This document shows, in pieces, positions 7,860 through 15,158 of a stretch of DNA of 19,838 nt. Both the position numbers and the translations under genes were made by a program. Position 1 is the first letter of the stretch, and every line of letters starts with the position of its first letter. The DNA is from Brooklawnia sp049651565. GTDB lineage: Bacteria > Actinomycetota > Actinomycetes > Propionibacteriales > Propionibacteriaceae. The stretch is from the NCBI RefSeq assembly GCF_049651565.1, contig NZ_JBASCI010000009.1, positions 1 to 19,838 on the forward strand, written 5' to 3'. A model generated the notes under the pieces. That model was not told the DNA's origin. It saw nothing but the letters and a program-made list of their open reading frames with translations, and did no database searches.

Positions 7860-8243
7860 GTGGATGACGTCGGCTTCCAGATCCGCCTACATACCGGCAG
7901 AACCGGTGTCGGTCCTGGCATCCACTCGGCGAACGACACGGTGGTGCCGCCGTTCGGGGACCAACCGTAGGACACCCCACTTCCGGGCGTGGAGACCCTG
8001 GACGAGTTGCCAACCCTTGACGAGGTGGTCACCAGGTGGGCCGAGCTGAACGGCTGCACCCAGCCGGGCGAGACCGTTGCGCCATCCGGGTTGCTGGAGC
8101 GGACGTGGTCGGACTGCGAGGCGGACAGCCGCGTCCGGATGCTGCTCACCAGCGACGGCGATCACGGTTGGCCGACCGGGCCGGACGCCCAGGTGGACGC
8201 CAGCGCCGAAATCGTGGAGTTTGTTGCCAGTTCCAGTCGCTGA
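7860..8243 (+). pseudogene. Remnant of a PHB-depolymerase/feruloyl-esterase-like (LpqC-type) hydrolase
   Basis: One reading frame from about 7860 to the TGA at 8241-8243 carries pieces of a secreted esterase in the right order. VDDVGF normally lies just before the nucleophile helix. IHSANDTVVPPFGDQP corresponds to the H-G-T-x-D-x-x-V-P strand with the catalytic Asp. Next is an in-frame TAG (7968-7970), and then a C-terminal block with TRWAELNGC, SDCEADSRV, the GDHGWPTG His motif and VDASAEIVEFVASSS. The region with the G-x-S-x-G nucleophile is missing between the first two pieces, and no signal peptide or start is found upstream. The stretch from GTG 7989 alone would give an 84-residue fragment lacking two catalytic residues. 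I therefore read this as a decayed gene with an internal deletion and a stop. The remaining sequence from 7795 to 7859 shows nothing recognisable. Confidence 0.65.
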
Positions 8244-8269
8244 AATGGGCCGCCCGCGGCGGGCGAACG

Positions 8270-8275
8270 TACTAT
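8270..8275 (+). promoter_or_regulatory. Possible -10 element for a leaderless small gene
   Basis: TACTAT (8270-8275) is a good -10 match and lies only 9 bases before the ATG at 8285, with no purine-rich ribosome binding site between them. Transcription would start about at, or 2-3 bases before, the ATG. No convincing -35 is seen around 8247-8252. Confidence 0.4.
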
Positions 8276-8284
8276 TGGCGACAA

Positions 8285-8488
8285 ATGAAATCCCAAGTGA
8301 AGACCACTCCGAGATGTCCGCTGCGGCCGGCCGACCCGTGCAGCCTGTGCCAACCGGGCGCCACCGGGCCGCAGGACTGCGGACTGGTCTACCTTGTGAT
8401 GGACGATCCTGAACTGCGGGACCTGTACGTAGCCGATCGCAAGCAGCGGCGGGCACGGAAGGACGCCGATGCGAGTACAAGGCGCTGA
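8285..8488 (+). CDS. Small conserved-looking four-cysteine protein (possibly DUF6767)
   Basis: A 67-residue protein starting at ATG 8285. The open frame extends upstream, but there it runs through the esterase remnant in another frame. The central block CPLRPADPCSLCQPGATG, then PQDCGLVYLVMDDPELRDLY, has four Cys spaced C-x7-C-x2-C-x9-C, suggesting a structural metal site (zinc or iron). The last third is highly basic (ADRKQRRARKDADASTRR). The text resembles a small actinobacterial family that I believe is annotated DUF6767, but I cannot confirm the name. No function is known to me. The stop overlaps the next gene by 20 bases, so the two are probably translated from one mRNA. A -10-like box 9 bases upstream suggests a leaderless transcript. 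Confidence 0.7.
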   Translation: MKSQVKTTPRCPLRPADPCSLCQPGATGPQDCGLVYLVMDDPELRDLYVADRKQRRARKDADASTRR

Positions 8489-9395
8489 ACGAGTAGCCAC
8501 TCTGGCGCTGTCGCTGGTCGGCCTGGCGCTGTGGGTGCTGCACCTGGTTCGACCCGAGTCGATGGTGCTGTGCTACCAGGAGCCCTGCCCGTCGGCGCCC
8601 CGGGACATGACCGGCGTCTGGGGCTACCTGATCGCGGTGGTGCTCGCCCTGGGCGCGTCGGTCTTCGTGGTGGCCAACCGGTACCCGAGGTGGCATGTGC
8701 CGCTGCTGTCGGTTGCGGCGCTGGCGCTGGTGGTGCGGTTCATCATGATGATTGTGCGGGTGCGCCGCGAGCCGTCGACCCTGCTGATCGAACGGCTGGC
8801 CGGCATCGGGCCGCTCGATGCGGCCGGCATCGTGATCGGGCTGGCGCTGCTGATCTGTGCCCTGCTGGTGTGGGCGACCGCCGGGCGTCCGGCGGCGAAC
8901 ACCGAGCCGGCGTTGCCGGTGCTGATAGGTACCGGGTGCGCGATGGCGGCCGCGGCGGTCGCGCTGGTGCCAGCGGTGCCGGAGTGGACGTTGACCGGGC
9001 CGTTGCTGGCCGGTCAGTACCTGACCCCGGGCTGGTACCCAGCCGGCGAGGTCGGTATCTCGATGCCGGCGGGTACCCGCAACGCCGCCCTGCTGATGTG
9101 GTTGCTGGGCGCGTTGCTGGGGGTCGCCACCCAGGCCTGGACGCGCGCGTCCGCAGCGTTGAGCCGGGTCGCCGCAGCCGGGTGGGGGCTGGCGGGTTGC
9201 GTGGCGGTGGCCGTCTTCCTGGGTGGGCACCTGTTGATCGTCGAGGCGTGGCACCAGACCGTGGTTGACTTCTACGTTGGGCCGTTCACCGCCGCAGCGC
9301 AAAGCACCATCGCGGTGCTGGGCGCCGCGATGGTGGCTTGTGTCTTGGCTCTGCTGTTCTGGCCGCGCACGGTTGCTGTGGCCGGACAGGGCTGA
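8469..9395 (+). CDS. Integral membrane protein of unknown function, about 8 helices
   Basis: A 308-residue protein starting at ATG 8469, within the end of the small Cys protein, with GGAAGGA (8457-8463) 5 bases upstream. Hydrophobic segments lie at about residues 9-27, 50-69, 77-95, 117-137, 149-168, 206-222, 236-256 and 279-298. The first loop contains two Cys (C35 and C40, in CYQEPC) that could form a disulfide if the loop is outside. The loop between helices 5 and 6 is long and Pro/Gly-rich (TGPLLAGQYLTPGWYPAGEV). I recognise no family motif. The tight overlap with the four-Cys protein is the only functional hint. Confidence 0.8.
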   Translation: MRVQGAERVATLALSLVGLALWVLHLVRPESMVLCYQEPCPSAPRDMTGVWGYLIAVVLALGASVFVVANRYPRWHVPLLSVAALALVVRFIMMIVRVRREPSTLLIERLAGIGPLDAAGIVIGLALLICALLVWATAGRPAANTEPALPVLIGTGCAMAAAAVALVPAVPEWTLTGPLLAGQYLTPGWYPAGEVGISMPAGTRNAALLMWLLGALLGVATQAWTRASAALSRVAAAGWGLAGCVAVAVFLGGHLLIVEAWHQTVVDFYVGPFTAAAQSTIAVLGAAMVACVLALLFWPRTVAVAGQG

Positions 9396-9430
9396 GCCTT
9401 CGGTATTTGGTTGGTCCAGCGGTTTACGGG

Positions 9431-9727
9431 TCAGCGCCGGCGTTCGCCGGTGCGGACGACCTCGACCTTGAGCTTGGCGACCGCGCCACCGATCACGGCG
9501 ACCGCCGAGATGATCGGGGCAATGAAGATCGCGAGCGCGCCGCCGGCGATTCCCACTGCGAGCGGGATGCTCATCAGTTGGCGGCCGTCAGCGTTGCGGA
9601 TGATGATGCGGCGGACGTTGGCGTCCTGCATCAGGTTCTTGACGGTGGAAGCGAGGTTCTCGCCGGCGACCTCGATCTTCTCGGTGAAGCTGTTCTTGCC
9701 ATCGGCACTGTGACTGTCCTTGACCAT
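9431..9727 (-). CDS. DUF4342-family small membrane-associated protein
   Basis: A 98-residue protein. The signature FTEKIEVAGENLASTVKNLMQDANVRRIIIRNADGRQLMSIPL matches the DUF4342 pattern as I remember it. It is followed by a hydrophobic stretch (AVGIAGGALAIFIAPIISAVAVIGGAVA, about residues 55-82) and a short charged tail (KLKVEVVRTGERRR). Related proteins often carry a UBA-like N-terminal region; none is obvious here. The frame is open up to 9799, but the ATG at 9727 is preferred because the upstream residues look unrelated to the family. No ribosome binding site is seen; TACCTT on the - strand 6 bases upstream could be a -10 for a leaderless start. The function is unknown; membrane association is inferred from the hydrophobic segment. 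Confidence 0.8.
   Translation of the reverse strand: MVKDSHSADGKNSFTEKIEVAGENLASTVKNLMQDANVRRIIIRNADGRQLMSIPLAVGIAGGALAIFIAPIISAVAVIGGAVAKLKVEVVRTGERRR
9434..9453. terminator. Hairpin between convergent genes, possible terminator
   Basis: GCGCCGGC, loop GTTC, GCCGGTGC forms an 8-base-pair stem with one G-T wobble. It lies 38 bases after the membrane-protein stop and covers the last codons of the convergent DUF4342 gene. No T run follows on either strand, and coding constraint could explain part of the symmetry. Confidence 0.3.
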
Positions 9728-9832
9728 GCATTGAAGGTAGCGCCAAGACCGTGCCGAATCATCCACTCGCGAGCGGATTGGGTGGTCAACCCGGGTCAAC
9801 CCCCGATAGCAGGGGCCGGAGTCGATCGAGGC

Positions 9833-11032
9833 TCAGCTGGCCGAGCCTATCCAGTTGCGCAGCCGCCCGAGGCCTTCGGAGATTGCCTGGGCGGACAGGC
9901 CGGAGTAGGCCAGCCGGATGTATCGGCGGTCCTCACCGGATAGCGGACGGCCGAAGTGGTTGCGGGTGCAGAAGCTGCAGCCGGTTTCCCGCAGCGCCCG
10001 GTCGGCGAAGTCGGCCAGGTCACCGGAGTTCACCATCCGCATCGCCTCGCTGACCTCGGGGAAGAGGTAGAAGGTGGTCTCCGGTTTGGTGAGCGTGATG
10101 CCGGGGGTGGTGGACAGTTCGGCGTAGGCGGCGTCCCGCCGGGCCTGCAGCGTCGACCTGATCTGCCCGATCTCGGCTTCGGCGTCCTGCAGGGCGGCCA
10201 GGCCGGCGTACTGGACGAAGTGGGTGGTACAGGATTCGTTGTTGGTGTTCAAACGGGAGAACCAGTCGGTGAGTGGGGGTGGGGTGATGCCTGCCCCGAG
10301 TCGCCAACCGGTCATGGCGAACCGCTTGCTGAAGGTGTAGAGGATGACGGTGCGTTCGGCCATGCCGGCCAAGGACGCGATGGACTTGCTCTGGCCGGAG
10401 TACCGGACCTCGAAGTAGGCCTCGTCCGACAGCACCCACAGGTCGTTTTCGAGCGCAAGTTGGGCGACCGCCTCGCGCTCGGCCTCGGTCGAGTCGGCGC
10501 CGGTCGGGTTGTGCAGGTCGTTGTAGATGATCGCTCGGGTGCGTGCTGTGACTTGCGAGCGCAAGTGGTCGAGGTCGAGGGCGAACCCGGACTGGCTGGG
10601 GACGAATCGGTAGGGGCGGCCCACTCCGCCGAGGTACTCGATCTGGCTCTCGTAGATCGGGAAGCCTGGGTTGGGGAAGAGCACCTCGTCGCCCGGGTTC
10701 ATCACGGTCTGCAGGAACTTCGTGATCACCGGCTTGCCGCCGGGCTGGATGGTGACGTTGTCGACGGTGTAGGAGGTGCCGCGCTTGGTGTTCACGTCGT
10801 TGGCGATGGCTTCCCGCAACGGGGTGATGCCAGCCCCGGGGCAGTAGCCGGTGTGGCCGTCGGCGATGGCGCGGTCCATTGCGGCCACGATGCGGCCTGG
10901 CGTCGGCAGGTCGATGTCACCCAGGTGGAACGGGTAGACGGTGTGCCCTTGGGACGCCCACTGAGCTGCCACCTCGGAGACCTTGAAGGCGGTTTCGGTG
11001 CCCAGTCTGTTGAGTCGGTCTGCCAGTTCCAT
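9833..11032 (-). CDS. Pyridoxal-phosphate-dependent aminotransferase, class I/II
   Basis: A 399-residue fold-type I PLP enzyme. ATG 11032 is chosen because AGGAG (11041-11037 on the - strand) is 4 bases upstream; the ATG at 11056 has no such site. Visible hallmarks are YCPGAGITPLREAIA near the N-terminus, NDLHNPTGA for the Asn that contacts PLP, SDEAYFEVRY for the Asp and Tyr, and YTFSKRFAMTGWRLG with the Schiff-base Lys236. The C-terminal RYIRLAYS carries the Arg expected to bind the substrate carboxylate. It belongs with aspartate-aminotransferase-like enzymes; the amino acid used cannot be told from sequence. It stands alone, divergent from the helicase gene. Confidence 0.9.
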   Translation of the reverse strand: MELADRLNRLGTETAFKVSEVAAQWASQGHTVYPFHLGDIDLPTPGRIVAAMDRAIADGHTGYCPGAGITPLREAIANDVNTKRGTSYTVDNVTIQPGGKPVITKFLQTVMNPGDEVLFPNPGFPIYESQIEYLGGVGRPYRFVPSQSGFALDLDHLRSQVTARTRAIIYNDLHNPTGADSTEAEREAVAQLALENDLWVLSDEAYFEVRYSGQSKSIASLAGMAERTVILYTFSKRFAMTGWRLGAGITPPPLTDWFSRLNTNNESCTTHFVQYAGLAALQDAEAEIGQIRSTLQARRDAAYAELSTTPGITLTKPETTFYLFPEVSEAMRMVNSGDLADFADRALRETGCSFCTRNHFGRPLSGEDRRYIRLAYSGLSAQAISEGLGRLRNWIGSAS

Positions 11033-11067
11033 GGTGCTCCTGCCATAGGGATGCATGGAGGCTTTGC

Positions 11068-11073
11068 AGTATA
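11068..11073 (-). promoter_or_regulatory. Probable -10 element of the aminotransferase gene
   Basis: TATACT on the - strand is a 5 of 6 match to the -10 consensus and would give a leader of about 28 bases with the AGGAG site in it. The -35 at the right distance (GAGTAC) is poor, so it may need an activator. Confidence 0.35.
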
Positions 11074-11088
11074 CGAGTCGCGACCTGC

Positions 11089-11103
11089 AAGTACTCCGTA
11101 CTT
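11089..11103. promoter_or_regulatory. Inverted repeat in the aminotransferase/helicase divergent region
   Basis: AAGTAC-TCC-GTACTT is a perfect 6+6 inverted repeat in the 89-base region between the two divergent genes. Two further short palindromes lie beside it, GTATAC (11069-11074) and GTCGCGAC (11077-11084). It overlaps the expected -35 position of the aminotransferase promoter and lies just upstream of the helicase start, so an operator serving one or both genes is possible. Confidence 0.35.
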
Positions 11104-11121
11104 CTGTCGGTGGTTGGTGCC

Positions 11122-14100
11122 ATGCTGGCGGATGTGCGTGAAGACCATGATCAGCTACCGCCCGGCGTGTACGACGTTCTGATCACCCGGGAACTGGCAG
11201 CCCGTATCAAAGGCGGCGGATTGCAGCCGCAATGGGAAGATGTTGACGATGCGGCTCAGCCAGATATGTTTGCTCGCCATCTGGCCCGGCTGGCGAGGAC
11301 TCGACTGGCCGGATCAGACGCTTCGGAGCGCGTGGAGCTTTTCAATCGGATGGCTGCCGAGATTGCCGGCGACGAACACGCCATCGATGAGCCACGGCGG
11401 CTCATCGCCTTGCGGGCAGGCGAACAGTTGGGCGTCGAGCAGCATTACCGCGAACTGCCGTCGCTGCCGGTTGGTGAGCCCGCTCTGATCACGAACGCCA
11501 AAGAAGACCCAAGCGTCGGTCATGAAATCAGATCGGAACTGCACTCCGCTGACCGGGTAGATCTGTTGTGCGCCTTCATCAAATGGAGCGGTGTGCGCAC
11601 CATGGACAACGAGCTGCGCGAGATTCGGCGTCGTGGTTCCCCTTTGCGAGTGATCACGTCCACTTACCTCGGCGCCACCGAGGCACATGCCCTCGACAAA
11701 ATGGTCCGCGACTATGGTGCCGAAGTGAAGGTCAACTACGAGGTGGACAGGACGCGGTTGCACGCGAAAGCCTGGTTGTTCACCCGCAACAGTCGCTTCG
11801 ATACCGCCTATGTCGGTTCGTCCAACCTGTCGGTGTCGGCGCTGCTGGACGGCGTCGAGTGGAATGTTCGGCTTACCCGAACAGCGACCCCCACATTGAT
11901 CGACAAGTTCGGGGTCACCTTCGAGACCTACTGGAATGACGACCGCTTCGAGGTCTACGACCCGGCTAGGGACGCCGAACGGCTGCGCCATGCCTTGCGG
12001 GAAGCTGGTACCGGCAGGGTTGAAGGCCGGGAAACCATCACGCTGTCAGGCCTCGAAGTCCGGCCCTACCCGCACCAGGTCCAGATTCTGGAAGACCTCG
12101 AGGTGGAGCGAACGGTTCAAAATCGGCATCGAAACCTGATAGTCGCTGCGACCGGAACCGGGAAGACCGTGGTCGCAGCCCTCGACTACAAGCGGTTATG
12201 CGCTGACGCCAAACGTCGCCTGAAGCTGCTTTTCGTTGCGCATCGCCAGGAGATTCTGGCGCAAGCTCGGGCGAAGTATCGCGAAGTGTTATCAGATGCC
12301 AACTTCGGGGAGCTCTGGGCAGCCGGTCAACGACCCGTTCAGTGGCAGCAGGTCTTCGCCTCCGTACAGAGCCTCAACGTCTCCGACATAGCCAACTTCG
12401 CACCCGGTGCATTCGAAGTCATCGTCATCGACGAATTCCACCACGCTGCTGCGCCCAGCTACCGCAAGCTGCTGACGCACTTCCAGCCAGGCGAGCTGCT
12501 GGGTCTAACCGCAACGCCGGAACGAACCGACGGCTTCGACGTCCAGGATTTCTTCGACGGCCGGATGGCGTCCGAAATCCGGCTGTGGGACGCATTGAAG
12601 GCCGATTTGCTGTGCCCGTTCCACTACTTCGGACTCCACGACGGCACCGATCTGAGCGGCGTGTCATGGCAGCGCGGATCGTATGACATCGAACAGCTTT
12701 CCAGTCTCTACACCGGCAATGACGCCCGCGCCCGAATCGTGTTGAAGCAGTTGGCGGACAAGGTGCCCGACTCCGGCCAAATGCGAGCTTTGGGGTTCTG
12801 CGTCGGGGTGGCACACGCGCAATACATGGCCCGTGTTTTCAACTCCGCTGGGATTCCAGCTGTCGCCTTGAGCGGGGAGACGCCTCAGGACCAGCGTCAC
12901 CAAGCCATCGAAGATCTTCGCACTTGCAAGATCAACGCCATCTTCACCGCAGACCTGTTCAATGAGGGTGTTGATCTGCCGGACATTGATACCCTGCTAT
13001 TCCTTCGGCCAACGGAGAGCGCCACACTATTCCTGCAGCAACTCGGCCGGGGACTGCGCAGAATCCGGGATAAGGCAGTACTCACGGTGCTGGATTTCGT
13101 CGGTAATCAGAACGTCGAGTTCAGATATGACAAGCGCTTTACTGCCATGACTGGCATCCCGAGAGGGCAGTTGAGCCACCACATTGAACATAAGTTCCCG
13201 TTCCTGCCTTCAGGTTGTCAGATCATTCTCGATCGCCAGTCGACCGAGCTCATCCTCGCGAACGTCGAGCGGCAGGTGGTCTCCAGATGGCGGGACGTGG
13301 TCAGCCAGTTGCGCGCCATCGGAGACGTTTCGCTCGGCGACTTCCTCAAGCAGGGTGATATTGATCTGGTCGATGTAATCAAGCAGTGGGACAAGAGCTG
13401 GGTGAAGGCGCGACTGGAAGCTCGCCTGCCCGTGCCCTCTGAAGAGAATCACGATGCGAAGCTGCTTCGCCGCGGGCGTGCGGTTGCTCATGTCGACGAT
13501 CCGCACCGGTTGAGCATGTACCGGTTCCTGCTTTCGGATCGCCGTCCTTCCTACGACGATCTGGACTCCGAGCAGCAACGGTTCGCCCGCATGTTGCTGT
13601 ACTCGATCTGGCCAAAACTGGCCGAGCCGTACTCGGTCGCACTGGAGCGGTTGCGGGCGGACCAGCGCTCCCGGTTTGAGCTGCGCGAAATCCTGGACTG
13701 CTTGTCCGACGGAATCCGCCACATACCACGCCCATTGCAAGGGCACCTAAGCCAGACCGGCCTGGTTGCCCACGCCCGTTACAGCAGAGAGGAGATTCTG
13801 GCAGCGCTGGACTATGCCAAGCCAGCCCGGCTGCCGGGGAACTTCCGCGAGGGCGTCCTGTGGTCTGACGACTGGAAGACAGACGCGTTCCTGGTCACCC
13901 TCAACAAATCGGAGTCCGAATTCGCTCCCTCGACCATGTACTCCGATTATGCGATATCGCCAACGCTGTTCCACTGGGAGAGCCAGTCGTCTACGAGAGT
14001 GGCGTCACCTACTGGCCGGCGCTACCTTAACCAGCGGAAAACCAAGACCTCAGTAGTGATCTTCAGCCGAGAGCGCAGGGCATGGGAGTTCGGGAAGGGA

Positions 14101-14235
14101 GCGCCTTACCTGCTGCTTGGGACCGCCAATTACGTGAGCCACTCGGGCGAAGCACCGATCGCCATCACCTGGAAGCTGGATATCCCAATGCCCAACGAGC
14201 ACTTTCAGACGGCGACCGCCGTCGAGACCGGATAG
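11122..14235 (+). CDS. HKD (PLD-like) nuclease - superfamily II helicase - DUF3427 fusion protein
   Basis: A 1037-residue multidomain protein. ATG 11122 is used; GTG 11110 is an alternative and neither has a clear ribosome binding site. An uncharacterised N-terminal region (about 1-125) precedes a phospholipase D-like domain with one HKD-type motif, HAK at 214-216 and GSSN at 232-235. Next is a DExH helicase core: Walker A AATGTGKT (342-349, K348), DEFH (437-440), TAT (463-465) and motif VI QQLGRGLRR (639-647). The C-terminal third matches DUF3427, with FVTLNKSE-like LVTLNKSESEF, YSDYAISPTLFHWESQ (to about residue 955), and LLLGTANYVSHSGEAPI. Such proteins are expected to act on DNA or RNA with ATP and possibly cut it; some sit in defence neighbourhoods, but this one has no partner gene. 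Two TTA codons and lower local GC suggest acquisition by transfer. Confidence 0.88.
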   Translation: MLADVREDHDQLPPGVYDVLITRELAARIKGGGLQPQWEDVDDAAQPDMFARHLARLARTRLAGSDASERVELFNRMAAEIAGDEHAIDEPRRLIALRAGEQLGVEQHYRELPSLPVGEPALITNAKEDPSVGHEIRSELHSADRVDLLCAFIKWSGVRTMDNELREIRRRGSPLRVITSTYLGATEAHALDKMVRDYGAEVKVNYEVDRTRLHAKAWLFTRNSRFDTAYVGSSNLSVSALLDGVEWNVRLTRTATPTLIDKFGVTFETYWNDDRFEVYDPARDAERLRHALREAGTGRVEGRETITLSGLEVRPYPHQVQILEDLEVERTVQNRHRNLIVAATGTGKTVVAALDYKRLCADAKRRLKLLFVAHRQEILAQARAKYREVLSDANFGELWAAGQRPVQWQQVFASVQSLNVSDIANFAPGAFEVIVIDEFHHAAAPSYRKLLTHFQPGELLGLTATPERTDGFDVQDFFDGRMASEIRLWDALKADLLCPFHYFGLHDGTDLSGVSWQRGSYDIEQLSSLYTGNDARARIVLKQLADKVPDSGQMRALGFCVGVAHAQYMARVFNSAGIPAVALSGETPQDQRHQAIEDLRTCKINAIFTADLFNEGVDLPDIDTLLFLRPTESATLFLQQLGRGLRRIRDKAVLTVLDFVGNQNVEFRYDKRFTAMTGIPRGQLSHHIEHKFPFLPSGCQIILDRQSTELILANVERQVVSRWRDVVSQLRAIGDVSLGDFLKQGDIDLVDVIKQWDKSWVKARLEARLPVPSEENHDAKLLRRGRAVAHVDDPHRLSMYRFLLSDRRPSYDDLDSEQQRFARMLLYSIWPKLAEPYSVALERLRADQRSRFELREILDCLSDGIRHIPRPLQGHLSQTGLVAHARYSREEILAALDYAKPARLPGNFREGVLWSDDWKTDAFLVTLNKSESEFAPSTMYSDYAISPTLFHWESQSSTRVASPTGRRYLNQRKTKTSVVIFSRERRAWEFGKGAPYLLLGTANYVSHSGEAPIAITWKLDIPMPNEHFQTATAVETG

Positions 14236-14276
14236 ATCAACTACTGCGGCTCCGACCAGTCAAACCCACCTCCCAG

Positions 14277-15158
14277 CTAGCTTCGCTCAAGCACGGCACG
14301 CAGCCGGGCCGCGAATTCGTCCGGCTTGCCGGCTTGTCCAGGCTCACCCTCCAGGAAGCCACCATGGTGGCTGGGGAACATCACAGGTTCCTGGCCCAGC
14401 AGAGCCGCCGCCGCCCGGGCTGCTCGGGCCGCCATCGTCTGCCCGGACTGCTCGCCGACCGCGATGATGACGCGGTCGCCCAAGGCGCGGAGCGCCTCAA
14501 CGTCCAGCCGATAGCCGGGTCCATTGTGCAGGCTGCCGGCCAGCATCGGGTCGTCGCGCAGCCCGTCGTCCTCGGTGGGCAGCCCGAACTTCGCGGGATC
14601 TGGCGGCGGCTGCCGGAGGTACTGCTCGCCGATCTCACCGTCATGGGTGACCAGCCGGATGAACTTCGCCATCGCTGGCCCATATCCGGACTCCTGGTAG
14701 GTGGCCAGGATGTCGTCGATCACCGCCTGGATCGCCTCACGGTCGGGCAGCAGCCAGGTGAGCGGCGGCTCATGCGAGACCAGCAACCGCACCTTTTCCG
14801 GATACGCCTCTGCGAACGACAGGGCGTTGATACCGCCGCCGCTGGTGCCGAAGACGTCCACCTGACCCACATCGAGGGCATCGACGAGCGCTGCCAGGTC
14901 GCGAGCATGGTCGTCCGGTGCGAGCAGCCGATCATCCCCGGCGTTGCGGGTACTGCGCCCGACACCACGCGGGTCAACGGTGACAACCACCCGGTCGTCA
15001 ATGCGGGACGCCAAGGCGGCGAACGCGTCGGCTTCCATCGGGAACCCGAACACGAGGAGTACCGGCTGCCGGCCGGGATCGGTCAGGTCACCATGGACGT
15101 CATAGTGCAGCTTCATCCCGGGCAGTTCGAGCACTTCGGCGACTGGCTGGCGAGTCAT
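14277..15158 (-). CDS. Alpha/beta hydrolase
   Basis: A 293-residue alpha/beta-fold hydrolase. ATG 15158 is supported by GAGGAG (15173-15168 on the - strand) 9 bases upstream and by its ATGA overlap with the preceding SDR stop. The open frame above it lies inside the SDR gene. The oxyanion-hole region is VFGFPME, the nucleophile elbow is GTSGGG with Ser106, a VTVDPRGVGRST stretch follows beta-4, and the catalytic His is in SHHGGF (264 or 265). Substrate specificity cannot be assigned; esterase, lipase or epoxide-hydrolase-like activities are all compatible. It is second in a two-gene operon with the SDR and ends 41 bases from the convergent helicase gene. Confidence 0.88.
   Translation of the reverse strand: MTRQPVAEVLELPGMKLHYDVHGDLTDPGRQPVLLVFGFPMEADAFAALASRIDDRVVVTVDPRGVGRSTRNAGDDRLLAPDDHARDLAALVDALDVGQVDVFGTSGGGINALSFAEAYPEKVRLLVSHEPPLTWLLPDREAIQAVIDDILATYQESGYGPAMAKFIRLVTHDGEIGEQYLRQPPPDPAKFGLPTEDDGLRDDPMLAGSLHNGPGYRLDVEALRALGDRVIIAVGEQSGQTMAARAARAAAALLGQEPVMFPSHHGGFLEGEPGQAGKPDEFAARLRAVLERS

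Noticed and set aside
7887..9302. A 471-codon open frame on - across the Cys4 and membrane-protein genes
   Set aside because: Its product is rich in Arg, His, Gln and Pro with no domain, while the + strand genes have coherent family features and ribosome binding sites.
9956..11182. A 408-codon open frame on + opposite the aminotransferase
   Set aside because: It is antisense to a gene with clear PLP-enzyme motifs; its Gly/Val/Asp-rich composition is what a GC-rich genome gives in the complementary frame.
11122..14235. Assigning the helicase gene to a named restriction or anti-phage system
   Set aside because: No methylase, McrC-like, DISARM or other partner gene is adjacent, and the domain order alone does not match a system I can name with confidence.
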